Source of the DNA: Amycolatopsis xylanica
Lineage (GTDB): Bacteria; Actinomycetota; Actinomycetes; Mycobacteriales; Pseudonocardiaceae
Assembly (NCBI RefSeq): GCF_900107045.1
Contig: NZ_FNON01000002.1
Coordinates: forward strand, 1,116,001 to 1,180,000
Direction of reading: 5' to 3'
Length of the DNA stretch: 64,000 nucleotides
In this document: positions 1-8,692 of the stretch, in pieces
Layout of the letters: each line of letters starts with the position of its first letter
Position numbering within the stretch: the stretch's first letter is position 1
The notes under the pieces: generated by a model
Databases searched by the model: none
Seen by the model: the letters and a program-made list of their open reading frames with translations, nothing else
Told to the model about the DNA's origin: nothing
Translations under genes and position numbers: made by a program

Positions 1-1124
1 ATCAGGATCGCGGCGAGGCCGATGAAGCCGAGCTCCTCGCCGATCGCCGCGGTGATGAAGTCGGTGCTCGCCTCGGGGACCATGTCCGGCCGTCCCGCAC
101 CGAGCCCGGTGCCGCCGACGCCACCGGTGCCGAGCCCGAAGAGGCCCTGCGCGATCTGGTAGCCGCCGCCGGGGTCGTCGTAGGTGGCGAGCGGGTCCAT
201 CCAGTTGGCGACGCGCTGCTGGACGTGCGTGAACAGGTTGTAGGCGATGACGCAGCCCGCCATGAACATGCTGACGCCCAGCACGACCCAGATCACGCGC
301 TCGGTGGCGACGTAGAGCATCACCAGCACGACACCGAAGAACAGCAGCGAGGTGCCGAGGTCCTTTTCGAACACCAGCACACCGATGCAGACGCCTGCCG
401 CGATCAGGATCGGGCCGAGGTCACGGGCGCGAGGCAGTTCGACACCGAGGAACTTCCGGCCCGCCACCAGGAACAAGTCGCGTTTGGACACCAGGAACGC
501 GGCGAAGAACACCATCAGCAGGATCTTCGCGAATTCACCTGGCTGGATCGACATGAAGCCGAGCTTGATCCACACCTTCGCGCCGTTGACCTCGGAAAGG
601 CTCTTCGGCAGCACGGCGGGCAGCGCCAGCGCGATGACCCCGATCAGCCCGGCGGTGTAGCCGTAGCGGGTCAGCGTGCGGTGGTCCTTGACGATGATCA
701 GCACGGCGAGGAACAACGCCAGCGCGATGACCGTCCACAGGATCTGCTTGGGCGCGTCCGGCGAGAACGCCTTGCCGTTCTGGATCGCGCGCTCGGCCGA
801 GGCCAGGTCGATCCGGTAGATCATCACCAGGCCCATGCCGTTGAGCAGCGCGACGCACGGCAGGATCAGCGGATCCGCGTACGGCGCCCAGCGGCGGACC
901 GCGGCATGCGCGACACCGAAGACGGTCAGGTACGAGATCCCGTACCAGAACACGGCGGCCGTGAGCTGGTGGTCCTGATTGGCCTCGACCAGCACGAAGG
1001 CGATCGTGACGATGAACGCCGCGAAGGCGAGCAACACCAGTTCGGTGCCTCGCCTCGTCGGGAGTTCACGCTGAGGATTGGTGGTGAACGCCCCCGCTGC
1101 CGGGTCTGCCAGTTGCGGACCCAT
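1..1124 (-). CDS. rodA: RodA/FtsW-type SEDS peptidoglycan glycosyltransferase (3' end outside window)
   Basis: Integral membrane SEDS protein that polymerises lipid II during cell elongation, working with a class B penicillin-binding protein. Only about 374 codons are present; the C-terminus runs off the left edge. The visible part has many hydrophobic helices, and near the edge the conserved SEDS segment TDFITAAIGEELGFIG. The ATG at 1124 overlaps the pstP stop in an ATGA, so it is translationally coupled to the phosphatase upstream. In mycobacteria the same order continues into pbpA, pknA and pknB; here that part is outside the window. RodA rather than FtsW is assigned from this synteny. Confidence 0.93.
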   Translation of the reverse strand, partial: MGPQLADPAAGAFTTNPQRELPTRRGTELVLLAFAAFIVTIAFVLVEANQDHQLTAAVFWYGISYLTVFGVAHAAVRRWAPYADPLILPCVALLNGMGLVMIYRIDLASAERAIQNGKAFSPDAPKQILWTVIALALFLAVLIIVKDHRTLTRYGYTAGLIGVIALALPAVLPKSLSEVNGAKVWIKLGFMSIQPGEFAKILLMVFFAAFLVSKRDLFLVAGRKFLGVELPRARDLGPILIAAGVCIGVLVFEKDLGTSLLFFGVVLVMLYVATERVIWVVLGVSMFMAGCVIAYNLFTHVQQRVANWMDPLATYDDPGGGYQIAQGLFGLGTGGVGGTGLGAGRPDMVPEASTDFITAAIGEELGFIGLAAIL

Positions 1125-2509
1125 CAGTTACCGCCTCCTGGCGACACGGATGTCGATGAGGTCGCCTGGCAGTCCCTCCTCGGCTGTTCCGTGCCGGACG
1201 GGGCCGAAGGAGTGGTCGTCGGGGTGCCGCTCGGCTGCTGTGCGGAAGACGAGGGCGTCGGCGTCGGCGACGTGGACGGGCAAGGTGGTGGGGTGAGCAC
1301 CTTGTTGGAGCGCAGGAAGTCGTCGATGTAGCGGCGGGCCTCGTCGAGGCTGTCCTTCTTGACGCCGTTCTTGATCGCGACCCGCGCGTCCTCCTGCAGG
1401 CTGGACAGCCGCAGCGGCTCACACGCCTGGATCTGGCACGAACCCTGCTCCTGGGTCTGCAGGTCGATGCCGAGGATGCTGCCGGGCACGCCGCGGAAGA
1501 TGACGACCTCGTCGTTGGCGCCTTCACCGACGTAGTACTGGCTGAGCACGAAGTACCGGGTGGTGATCGCGGCGGCCGCGAGCACGATGAGCACCACGAT
1601 GCCGCCTACCAGCCAGCGAAATCGCTTCCGGCGTTTGGCCTTCGGGTCCTCTTGCGGCTGCGGGAGCTCCGGGCGGGGCTGGGGCGGCGGCTGCGTGAGC
1701 GCGCGGGCCCTGGCCGCCGGCGAGTCCGCCTGCGGGCGTTCGTCGCTGCCGTCACCGGCCGCGCCACCCACGATCGGGTGATCATCGCCGAAGTCGACGT
1801 CGACCACGTCGGCGATGATCACCGTGACGTTGTCGGTGCCGCCGCCGCGCAGCGCGAGCTCGATCATCCGGTCCGCGCAGTCCTGCGGGTCGCGGATGAG
1901 CATCGCGTCGGCCAGCGTCTCGTCGCTGACCATGCCGGACAGGCCGTCGGAACAGATCAGGTAGCGGTCGCCCGCCCGCGCCTCGCGCACGGTGAGCGTC
2001 GGCTCGACCTCGTGCCCGGTGAGCGCCTTGAGCAGCAGCGAGCGCTGCGGGTGGACCGCGGCCTCCTCCGGCGTGATCCGGCCCTGCTCCAGCAGCTCGT
2101 TGACGAAACTGTCGTCACGGGTGATCTGCGAGAACTGGCCGTTGCGCAGCAGATAGGCGCGCGAGTCACCGACGTGGACCATGCCGAGCCGGGAGCCGGA
2201 GAACAGCACCGCGGTGAGCGTGGTCCCCATGCCTTCCAGGTCGGGGTCCTGCGAGACGAGCTCGGCGATGGCCCCGTTGCCGTTGCCGACGGCTTCACGG
2301 AGCTGGGCGAGCAGGTCATCGCCCGGCTCGTCGTCGTCGAGCGGCGCGAGTGAGGCGATGACGACCTTGCTGGCGACTTCACCGGCGGCGTGACCGCCCA
2401 TGCCGTCGGCGAGTGCGAGCAGGCGCGGACCCGCGTACACCGAGTCCTGGTTGCTGGAACGAACCAGGCCACGGTCGCTGCGGGCCGCGTAGCGGAGTAC
2501 GAGAGTCAT
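1124..2509 (-). CDS. pstP: PP2C-family Ser/Thr protein phosphatase PstP, membrane anchored
   Basis: Metal-dependent phosphatase that reverses PknA/PknB-type phosphorylation of division and cell-wall proteins. The 461-residue protein has an N-terminal PP2C domain (about 1-240) with the metal-binding motifs ALADGMGGHAAGE, ICSDGLSG and GGGTDNVTV. A charged linker and one membrane helix (about 299-318) follow, then an extracytoplasmic tail ending in a Pro/Ser/Thr-rich segment. That is the mycobacterial PstP architecture. ATG at 2509 overlaps the fhaB stop (ATGA), and its own stop overlaps rodA, so fhaA-fhaB-pstP-rodA is one coupled unit. Confidence 0.96.
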   Translation of the reverse strand: MTLVLRYAARSDRGLVRSSNQDSVYAGPRLLALADGMGGHAAGEVASKVVIASLAPLDDDEPGDDLLAQLREAVGNGNGAIAELVSQDPDLEGMGTTLTAVLFSGSRLGMVHVGDSRAYLLRNGQFSQITRDDSFVNELLEQGRITPEEAAVHPQRSLLLKALTGHEVEPTLTVREARAGDRYLICSDGLSGMVSDETLADAMLIRDPQDCADRMIELALRGGGTDNVTVIIADVVDVDFGDDHPIVGGAAGDGSDERPQADSPAARARALTQPPPQPRPELPQPQEDPKAKRRKRFRWLVGGIVVLIVLAAAAITTRYFVLSQYYVGEGANDEVVIFRGVPGSILGIDLQTQEQGSCQIQACEPLRLSSLQEDARVAIKNGVKKDSLDEARRYIDDFLRSNKVLTPPPCPSTSPTPTPSSSAQQPSGTPTTTPSAPSGTEQPRRDCQATSSTSVSPGGGN

Positions 2510-2973
2510 GGGCGAAGCTCGATCACCGTCTTGCCGATTCGGATGGGGACGCCGAGTGGGACTCGGAGGGGTGCAGTGACCTTAGCCCGGTCGAGGTAGG
2601 TGCCGTTCGTCGAGCCCAGATCTTCCACATACCAGTCCTCACCACGCAGGGAGATCCTGGCGTGGCGGGTGGACGCGTAGTCGTCGTCGAGCACCAGCGT
2701 CGAGTCGTCGGCCCTGCCGATCAGGATCGGCCTGCCGTCGAGCGCGATCCGGGTCCCTGACAAGGCGCCATGCGTCACGATGAGCTGCTGCGGCGACTTC
2801 CCGCCACGTGGTCTCTTCTCCGCCTTCTTCTTCCGCCCGAACGATGGGATCGCGACGCGTAGCCCGGAGGCCGCGTACAGGTCCGAGCGGACGACTCGGA
2901 GCGCGGCGAACACGAACAGCCAGAGCAGCACGAGAAACCCTGCCCTGGTCAGTTGAACGACAAGCTCTGGCAC
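2506..2973 (-). CDS. fhaB: FHA-domain membrane protein FhaB/FipA
   Basis: Small phosphothreonine-reading adaptor. The chosen GTG start (2973) gives about 155 residues beginning VPELVVQLTRAGFLVLLWLF, which matches the length and N-terminal membrane helix of mycobacterial FhaB. A longer in-frame start at 3042 would add an unlikely basic leader. The C-terminal FHA domain has the signature IGRADDSTLVLDDDYAS..RH and DLGSTNGTYLDR. It sits between fhaA and pstP. In mycobacteria FhaB/FipA recruits phosphorylated partners to the septum and elongation complex; that role is inferred here. Confidence 0.93.
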   Translation of the reverse strand: MPELVVQLTRAGFLVLLWLFVFAALRVVRSDLYAASGLRVAIPSFGRKKKAEKRPRGGKSPQQLIVTHGALSGTRIALDGRPILIGRADDSTLVLDDDYASTRHARISLRGEDWYVEDLGSTNGTYLDRAKVTAPLRVPLGVPIRIGKTVIELRP

Positions 2974-3077
2974 GTGTTGTGTCCGCTCCCGACTCTTCCA
3001 CGCCAACCTGCGACACGATATGCGTCGCAGGTCCCCCCGCAACGCAATTGTGCGGGAACGGCTCGAACCTCCTGAAA

Positions 3078-4343
3078 TCAGCCCTGTGTGCGGAAGACCA
3101 GCGACGAGTGACCGACCCTGATGACGTCGCCGTCGGCGAGCTGCCAGGTCTGCACCGGAGTGCCGTTCACCGTGGTGCCGTTGGTCGAGCCGATGTCGGC
3201 GAGCGTCGCCGACTGGCCGTCCCAGGTGATCTCGAGGTGACGACGCGAGACACCCGTGTCCGGGAGCCGGAAGTCGGCGTCCTGACCACGGCCGACCACG
3301 TTGCCGCCCTGCTTCAGGGAGTATGTCCGGTTCGACCCGTCATCGAGCTGCAGGCTCGCCGCGAGCGCGCGGTTTCCGGCAGGCGGTGAAGGCGGGGCGT
3401 AGCTCTGCTGGGCGTAGCCGCCCTGCGGCTGGCCGTACGGGTCAGGCTGGCCGTAGCCACCCTGGTCGTAACCGCCCTGTGCGGGCTGCTGGCCGTACTG
3501 GTCGTAGCCAGGCTGCGCGGGTTGGCCGTAGCCACCCTGGTCGTAACCGCCCTGTGCCGGGGGCTGACCGTACTGGTCGTAACCGGGCTGCGCGGGCTGG
3601 CCGTAGCCACCCTGGTCGTAGCCACCCTGTGCCGGGGGCTGACCGTAACCCTGGTCATAGCCGGGCTGCTGCTGGCCGTAGCCGCCCTGGTCGTAGCCGC
3701 CCTGTGCGGGCTGCTGTCCGTACTGGTCATAACCGGGCTGCTGACCGTAACCCTGGTCATAACCCGGCTGGCCACCCTGCTGCTGGCCATAGCCCTGGTC
3801 GTAGCCGGGCTGCTGACCGCCCTGCTGCTGTCCATAGCCGTACTGGCCCTGCTGGCCGTACGGGTCTCCCTGGTCATATTGGCCGTAGCCACCGGGCTGG
3901 CTCATTGCTGGGTCTCCTGCGTTGCTGGGTGGTGCTGACCGTCCAGAACGGCCGGCGTCTTGCGGTTTGACGTCGGGATCGACGGACGAGCGGGTCTTGA
4001 ACTGTCCAGTATGCAGCGCCTCGTTGCGCTCGAGCGAGACTACGACGTCACCATAGGTGTCCCAACCGTGCTCTGCGAGATGTTCCGAGACCGCCTGTGC
4101 GAGAACTTTCGTGACCCGCTGTTCGTCTCCGGCCATCCGATCATGGTCGGCCTGCCCCAGCGCCACGATGTAGTGGTTGGGGGCGAGCAGACGACCGCCG
4201 GCCAGCTCACGAACGTTGTCCTCACTTTCCCGCTCAAGCGCCACCGCCACTTCCTGCGTGACGACGTTGCCACCGAACATCCGCGCGAAGGTGTTACCGA
4301 CCAGGTGCTCGAGTCGCCGATCGAACTTCTCAACCCGGCCCAC
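3078..4343 (-). CDS. fhaA: FhaA: DUF3662 domain, Gln/Gly/Tyr repeat linker, FHA domain
   Basis: Phosphopeptide-binding scaffold of the elongation/STPK network; in mycobacteria FhaA binds the phosphorylated pseudokinase domain of MviN. The 421-residue protein has an N-terminal DUF3662 domain (about 1-115, [20 protein letters not shown]), a very low-complexity linker (about 147-322) and a C-terminal FHA domain ([31 protein letters not shown]). The linker contains four copies of [13 protein letters not shown] and several PGYDQ units. An internal in-frame ATG at 3905 (residue 147) is preceded by AGGAG at good spacing and might give a shorter FHA-only form. A 104-bp gap separates it from fhaB. Confidence 0.94.
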   Translation of the reverse strand: MGRVEKFDRRLEHLVGNTFARMFGGNVVTQEVAVALERESEDNVRELAGGRLLAPNHYIVALGQADHDRMAGDEQRVTKVLAQAVSEHLAEHGWDTYGDVVVSLERNEALHTGQFKTRSSVDPDVKPQDAGRSGRSAPPSNAGDPAMSQPGGYGQYDQGDPYGQQGQYGYGQQQGGQQPGYDQGYGQQQGGQPGYDQGYGQQPGYDQYGQQPAQGGYDQGGYGQQQPGYDQGYGQPPAQGGYDQGGYGQPAQPGYDQYGQPPAQGGYDQGGYGQPAQPGYDQYGQQPAQGGYDQGGYGQPDPYGQPQGGYAQQSYAPPSPPAGNRALAASLQLDDGSNRTYSLKQGGNVVGRGQDADFRLPDTGVSRRHLEITWDGQSATLADIGSTNGTTVNGTPVQTWQLADGDVIRVGHSSLVFRTQG

Positions 4344-4472
4344 CTGGACAAGCCTCCTTCATGTCTTCGCTTCCCTTCGATCCTATCCGGGCCGGGGCCC
4401 ACCTACACGGCCCCCGGTGAAACCCGCTCCAACCGACTGCTAAGCTTGCTTCGCTCCACCGGAAAGTCACTC

Positions 4473-4558
4473 GGGCGAGTGGCGGAATGGCAGACGCGCA
4501 CGGTTCAGGTCCGTGTGTCCGAAAGGACGTGGGGGTTCAACTCCCCCCTCGCCCACCA
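4473..4558 (+). tRNA. tRNA-Leu (anticodon CAG)
   Basis: An 86-nt class II tRNA with acceptor stem GGGCGAG/CTCGCCC, anticodon stem CACGG/CCGTG, loop TTCAGGT (anticodon CAG at 4506-4508), a long variable arm, T-loop GGTTCAA and an encoded 3' CCA at 4556-4558. It reads CUG codons. Its place beside fhaA matches leuT of mycobacteria. Confidence 0.97.
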
Positions 4559-4560
4559 GC

Positions 4561-4595
4561 AAGGCCCCTTGGTGTTAGACGCCAAGGGGCCTTTC
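4561..4595. terminator. Intrinsic terminator after tRNA-Leu
   Basis: Inverted repeat AAGGCCCCTTGGTG / CGCCAAGGGGCCTT with a short loop, followed by TTTCTTGTT. It ends the tRNA transcript. Read from the minus strand it could also stop the P450 transcript, whose gene ends at 4619. Confidence 0.85.
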
Positions 4596-4618
4596 TTGTT
4601 GCTCGGGTATGACTCGGC

Positions 4619-5815
4619 TCACTTGAAGGACAGCGGCAGACTCGCCGGTCCACGCAAAGTCACGGTCGGTGACCAGGTCGGCAGGGCCGACTGGTGGAAC
4701 GAATGCGCTCGTTCGGTTAGGGCGAGTAGCAGCGTCTTCGCTTCCAAACGGGCGAGTGGCGCGCCGAGACAGAAGTGAATGCCCTGGCCGAACGCCAGAT
4801 GCCTGCCCGGCGGCCGCTTCACGTCGAAACGGTCCGGGTCCTCGTGCGAACGCGGGTCCCGGTTGGCCGCCCCGATCAGGATGATCGCCTCGGCGCCCTG
4901 GCCGACCGGCACGTCCCCGATGGACGTCGGCGCCAGCGCGGTCCGCATGGTCAACTGGACGGGCGAGTCGTACCGGAGCACCTCTTCGACGGTTTGCGCT
5001 GCTAGCGAACGCTCGGCCGTCAGCGCGTGCAGTTGCTCCGGATGGTCCAACAAGGCCAGCACCCCGTTGCCGATCAGGTTGGTCGTCGTCTCATGGCCGG
5101 CGATGAGCAACAGCATCACCGTGATCACCAGCTCGCCCTCGCTGAGGCTGTCGCCGGAGTCGGAGACAGCGACCAGATCGGACAGCAGATCCTCGGTCGG
5201 CCTGCGCCGTCGCTCCCCGGCCAGCTCCCGGAAGTACGCGACGAACTCACGCCTGGCCCGCACCGCCTCCCGCAGCACGTCCTCCGGCACGAGGAACGCC
5301 GGGTCCAGCGCCCGCGCCATGGCGTTCGACCAGGCGGCGAACCGGTCCCGGTCGGCGAGCGGGACCCCGAGCAGCTCACTGATCACGATCACCGGCAGCG
5401 GCTTGGCGATCTCGGTCATGAGATCGGCCTCACCTTTTTCCTTCGCGGCCTCGACCAGCTCATGCGCGAGCGTCTCGATACGCGGAGCCAGCCGCTCGAT
5501 GGTCCGCGGGGTGAACGCCTTGGACACCAGCCGCCGCAACCGCGTGTGATCCGGCGGATTGAGCCCGAGGAACGACCGGATCACCTTGCCATCGGCGTCC
5601 ACCGGCTCGTTCTCGTCAGGATCGGGCAGCACCTCCCGCTCCGGATGACCGAACGCGGGATCGCGCAGCACCGACGTCGCCTCGTCGTGCCCGCTGACGA
5701 CGATGAAGTTGTCGTTCAGGACGAGGACTTCGCCGCGTGCGCGGACCTGCCGGTACATCGGGTACGGATCGGCCCTGGTTTCCGGGGCGAAGAGCGAGGC
5801 GAAGAGGTCGGCCAT
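4619..5815 (-). CDS. Cytochrome P450 (bacterial class I type)
   Basis: Heme monooxygenase of 398 residues. Visible motifs are the I-helix oxygen-activating AGHETTTN, the heme loop FGQGIHFCLGAPLARLE with axial Cys349, and a P450 C-helix-like segment HTRLRRLVSKAFT. The ATG at 5815 is chosen because residues upstream in the open frame do not resemble a P450 and a G-rich Shine-Dalgarno stretch precedes it. It begins 23 bp after the acyltransferase stop, making it the last gene of the XRE-glycosyltransferase-acyltransferase operon. No dedicated ferredoxin or reductase is adjacent. Substrate unknown; a tailoring oxidation in the same pathway is inferred only from context. Confidence 0.93.
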   Translation of the reverse strand: MADLFASLFAPETRADPYPMYRQVRARGEVLVLNDNFIVVSGHDEATSVLRDPAFGHPEREVLPDPDENEPVDADGKVIRSFLGLNPPDHTRLRRLVSKAFTPRTIERLAPRIETLAHELVEAAKEKGEADLMTEIAKPLPVIVISELLGVPLADRDRFAAWSNAMARALDPAFLVPEDVLREAVRARREFVAYFRELAGERRRRPTEDLLSDLVAVSDSGDSLSEGELVITVMLLLIAGHETTTNLIGNGVLALLDHPEQLHALTAERSLAAQTVEEVLRYDSPVQLTMRTALAPTSIGDVPVGQGAEAIILIGAANRDPRSHEDPDRFDVKRPPGRHLAFGQGIHFCLGAPLARLEAKTLLLALTERAHSFHQSALPTWSPTVTLRGPASLPLSFK

Positions 5816-5838
5816 ACCCCCAGACTGCCTGAGCTTCG

Positions 5839-6474
5839 CTAGTCGCGAGGGAAGAAAGCGGACTTCGCCAGCGCGCCGCGCCACTTGGCAGGACTGATGA
5901 TCTCGTTCTGACCGGTGACGATGTGATGCGCTGGGACGTCCTTGCTGACGGTCGCGCCCGCGCAGACGTAGGCGCCGGTGCCGACGTTGATGCCGCCGAT
6001 GAGGGTCGCGCCCCACCCGACGAAGACGTCGTCCTCGAGACAAGGCGAGGTCTCTTCGGCCTCGGGGGCGTCCCACGGCAGCGTCGGGTCGAGCTGGCGG
6101 TGGATCAGATCGCCGAAGACCCGGCAGTTCGCGCCGACGACGCTGCGCTCGCAGACCAGCGAGCAGCCGATGATCGACCCGTCACCGATCTTGGCCTTCG
6201 CGCCGACCGACGCACGGTGTGTGAGCAGGACGTTCTTGCCCAGCGTGACGCCGCCTTCGAGATGGCAGAAGGTGTCCAGGATCGAGTCGTCGCCGATCTG
6301 CGACTCCTCCACCACGACGCAGAACGGGCCGATGTCGCAGCGGGCGCCGATCGTCGTCTTCCGGTTGAGCCGGTCCCACTCACCGACCTGCAGGCGCCGG
6401 TAGGGGACGCCGATTTCTGCGGTTGGCGCGACCGTCGCGCTGCTGTCGATCTGTACGGCCTCGTAAACGGCCAT
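5839..6474 (-). CDS. Left-handed beta-helix (hexapeptide repeat) acyltransferase
   Basis: About 211 residues with imperfect hexapeptide repeats (IGARCDIGPFCVV, IGDDSILDTFCHLEGGVTLG, IGDGSIIGCSLV, VGTGAYVCAGATVSKDVP), the fold of trimeric acetyl-CoA-dependent sugar O- or N-acyltransferases such as WbbJ/LpxA relatives. Start ATG 6474 is supported by GAGAGGAAG a few bases upstream. The 5' end lies inside the 3' end of the glycosyltransferase gene (95-nt overlap). With a sugar transferase next door, acylation of a sugar or of a glycosylated product is the simplest guess; substrate unknown. Confidence 0.85.
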   Translation of the reverse strand: MAVYEAVQIDSSATVAPTAEIGVPYRRLQVGEWDRLNRKTTIGARCDIGPFCVVVEESQIGDDSILDTFCHLEGGVTLGKNVLLTHRASVGAKAKIGDGSIIGCSLVCERSVVGANCRVFGDLIHRQLDPTLPWDAPEAEETSPCLEDDVFVGWGATLIGGINVGTGAYVCAGATVSKDVPAHHIVTGQNEIISPAKWRGALAKSAFFPRD

Positions 6475-7582
6475 GGGTCTTCCTCTCGCGAGTCTCCCCG
6501 ACCGCACTGAGATCGAGGGAGTCTAAGGCGGCGGTGAGTGAGGTGGCGCACAAGTCCCCCAGTCGGGATCGCCAGACGGCGAGGTCCTCGTGCCAGGTAT
6601 GCAGATATTTGGAGAGCGCGCGTGCGTGGATCGACGCACGCCTGGCTTCCGCCGCTTCGAGCGCGATGGCCGCTTCGAGCGCGGTGATCGTGGGGTCGCC
6701 GCAGGCGATGCCGTCGGCGGCCTCGGCGATGAGCCTTCGGCGTCCGTCGAGAAAACGGTCCCAGAATTCTGGAGTCCCGGCCGTCTCCTGAGGAAGCAAG
6801 CTGTGGGCTAGTTCCATAAGTCCTTCGGCGAACACGTCGCCGAACTCCTCGCCGACGGCCCGCGACGGCCGCGCGAACGGGTCGTAGGGGAGTTGCCGCA
6901 CCGAGCCGGTCCGGCCGACGCGACGCCGCTGGACGCTCGGAAACAGGAACAGCCAGTCCTCGTTGTAGATGTCGGGGAAGAAGGCGTCGGCGCGGTCGCT
7001 GTCGACCAAGAGCGCCGAGCCGCTGACGAAAGTGTCCTGCTTGGCGCCTGCCATCCGGTTCGCGTGGCAGACCACCGAGTTGTCGGGGAAGTCGCGGACC
7101 TCGAGACCGATCATGTCGAGTGATCCGAGCCCGGCGGCGGCCCGCCGCAGCTGAGCGGGCACGAGGCCGGTGATGTCGTCATCGAGGAACATCAGCCGTC
7201 GCCAGCCTGCCAGTTTCGCCAGCACGAGGCCGAGATTGCGTTTCATGCTGAGGTCGCCGAGCCTGGCCGCCTTCGCCTCGTCGATCCGCGAGGTCGCGAA
7301 GTCGAACAGCGGATGCCCGTACCCGGCGGGCAAGTCGATGGCCAGCCAGCGCAGGTTCGGGATTCGGGCGGCGAGATCGCCGAAGCCTGCCGCGGTCGCG
7401 GACCGGCTGCACAGCACGACGACGAGCGAACCGAGCTTGGCCGCGACCTCGGCGGTTTCTCGCAGCGCGGCCGCCTGCCTGGTCGCGGAAACGACGATCG
7501 CGTCCGGCGCCGCGTGTCCGAATGGCACCGGGCTCAGCAACTCTCGGTGGGAGCACCTCGCTGGAACGAGTGCCGTGGTCAT
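6380..7582 (-). CDS. Putative GT-A-fold glycosyltransferase
   Basis: About 400 residues. The N-terminal half has a Rossmann-like nucleotide-sugar region with alternating hydrophobic strands, and a typical DXD-type metal motif in RLMFLDDDITG, followed by SGSALLVDSDRADAFFPDIYNEDWLFLF. These are hallmarks of family-2-like (GT-A) transferases. The C-terminal 120 residues are helical, and the last 30 are very Arg-rich and overlap the next gene. ATG 7582 overlaps the XRE gene stop (ATGA), so the two are co-translated. Donor and acceptor are unknown. No membrane helices are evident, so it probably acts in the cytoplasm. Confidence 0.72.
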   Translation of the reverse strand: MTTALVPARCSHRELLSPVPFGHAAPDAIVVSATRQAAALRETAEVAAKLGSLVVVLCSRSATAAGFGDLAARIPNLRWLAIDLPAGYGHPLFDFATSRIDEAKAARLGDLSMKRNLGLVLAKLAGWRRLMFLDDDITGLVPAQLRRAAAGLGSLDMIGLEVRDFPDNSVVCHANRMAGAKQDTFVSGSALLVDSDRADAFFPDIYNEDWLFLFPSVQRRRVGRTGSVRQLPYDPFARPSRAVGEEFGDVFAEGLMELAHSLLPQETAGTPEFWDRFLDGRRRLIAEAADGIACGDPTITALEAAIALEAAEARRASIHARALSKYLHTWHEDLAVWRSRLGDLCATSLTAALDSLDLSAVGETRERKTHGRLRGRTDRQQRDGRANRRNRRPLPAPAGR

Positions 7583-8550
7583 TCCCCGGCAGTCCATTCG
7601 TAGAGTCGGGAATCGGGATTGTGCAGGTCCGGGGTCGCGGGCACGGCGCCGATCACCGGCACCCGCATCAGCAGGCCGAAGTTCTCGATCGACCCGAAGC
7701 GGCTCTTCGCGTAGTCCGTGTTGCGGTCGCCGACGGCCGCGTCGGTGAAGCAGCGGACCGCGCCGAACACGCCCCTGGTCATCACGCCGCCGCAGATGGT
7801 GAGCGTGCGGGCGACGTTGTTCGGATTGGGCAAGCGGATGAACAGGCCGACGTCCTCGACCACCTCGGACCGATGCTCGTCGGCGAACACCGCGTCGACG
7901 CGTTCGCCGCCGGGGATCTGGAACCATTCGCCGTTGGGGATCTGGTCGTTCGCCGGGACCTGGGAGACGGGGAAGTCGGCCTGGCGCACGACGTCCCTGG
8001 TCGTGTCGTTCAACGCGGCTCCGCCGAGCAGCACGAGATGGGCTTGCAGGTCATCCGGCTCGGCGGCCAGCTTGTGCTGCACGTCCGAGTGCGGATTGAG
8101 CGCCCGGATGTGGCTGAACAGCTCGACCATCGCGTCGAGGTCCGCGTAGGCGGACAGCCGCATGAAGTTGGCGTTGGCCGGATCCGCGTACTCGGTCTTC
8201 TCGTCGTCCGGGAGTTCACCGCAGATGATGCGGACCGGGCCGCCGTCGGGGAATCGCCACAGGTCGGGGAGCCGGTCGAGGTCTTCCGGGTGGCGGCCGG
8301 TCGCGGTGGCGTGCAGCTGCAGCAGTTCACGGCGGAGGCTCTCGAACTCGGTGTGTTCCTCACCCGCGAAGAAGCGCGCGTAGTCCGTGACCCGCCGCTC
8401 GCTGGGCGTCTTCTTGCCGTTCTCCCATGAGGAGACAATGGAGACGCCGACCCCGAGCGCGTCCGCGATCGCCTTCTGCTTCAGCCCGGCGGCTGTGCGA
8501 AGTTCGAGCAGACGGGCGGGCAGGTCCACGCTGGCTTCCTCACTGTTCAC
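7579..8550 (-). CDS. XRE-family regulator with an uncharacterised C-terminal (putative sensor) domain
   Basis: 323 residues. Residues about 10-66 form a Cro/C1 helix-turn-helix (LLELRTAAGLKQKAIADALG, VSIVSSWENGKK). The remaining about 250 residues contain a Rossmann-like pattern with ICGELP, a DLDAMVELFSHIRALNP helix, HLVLLGGAALNDTTRDVV and FGLLMRVPVIG. I recognise this only as a recurrent domain of actinomycete XRE proteins, without known function. The start is GTG 8550. It is the first gene of the four-gene minus-strand operon and is divergent from a small membrane protein. A dyad at 8556-8572 sits directly at its 5' end, consistent with autoregulation (inference). Confidence 0.82.
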   Translation of the reverse strand: MNSEEASVDLPARLLELRTAAGLKQKAIADALGVGVSIVSSWENGKKTPSERRVTDYARFFAGEEHTEFESLRRELLQLHATATGRHPEDLDRLPDLWRFPDGGPVRIICGELPDDEKTEYADPANANFMRLSAYADLDAMVELFSHIRALNPHSDVQHKLAAEPDDLQAHLVLLGGAALNDTTRDVVRQADFPVSQVPANDQIPNGEWFQIPGGERVDAVFADEHRSEVVEDVGLFIRLPNPNNVARTLTICGGVMTRGVFGAVRCFTDAAVGDRNTDYAKSRFGSIENFGLLMRVPVIGAVPATPDLHNPDSRLYEWTAGE

Positions 8551-8555
8551 CGAAG

Positions 8556-8572
8556 TTCACCCAGGCGGTGAA
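8556..8572. promoter_or_regulatory. Candidate XRE operator 1 (TTCACC-N5-GGTGAA)
   Basis: Perfect 6-bp half-sites TTCACC and GGTGAA separated by five bases, five bases upstream of the XRE start codon. A further TTCACC half-site (8546-8551) runs into the start codon. The same dyad recurs at 8693-8709. Binding by the adjacent XRE protein is inferred. Confidence 0.6.
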
Positions 8573-8630
8573 GTGATGGCATCCAACCACTCGGATTCCC
8601 TGTTGGCAAACGAAAACCTGAAAATGGGCG

Positions 8631-8660
8631 TTGACCTGGAGATCTGTGGCATCGTACCCT
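8631..8660 (+). promoter_or_regulatory. Candidate sigma-70-type promoter for the small membrane protein gene
   Basis: TTGACC (8631-8636), an 18-bp spacer and TACCCT (8655-8660), which fits the actinobacterial TTGAC..TANNNT pattern. Transcription would start near 8667, placing operator 2 just downstream of the start. Confidence 0.45.
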
Positions 8661-8692
8661 CATTGCACCGGACTACACCACGAGGAGAAAAC

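Noticed and set aside
225..1331. A 368-codon open frame opposite rodA
   Set aside because: His/Gln/Asp/Arg-rich antisense shadow; rodA on the minus strand is certain.
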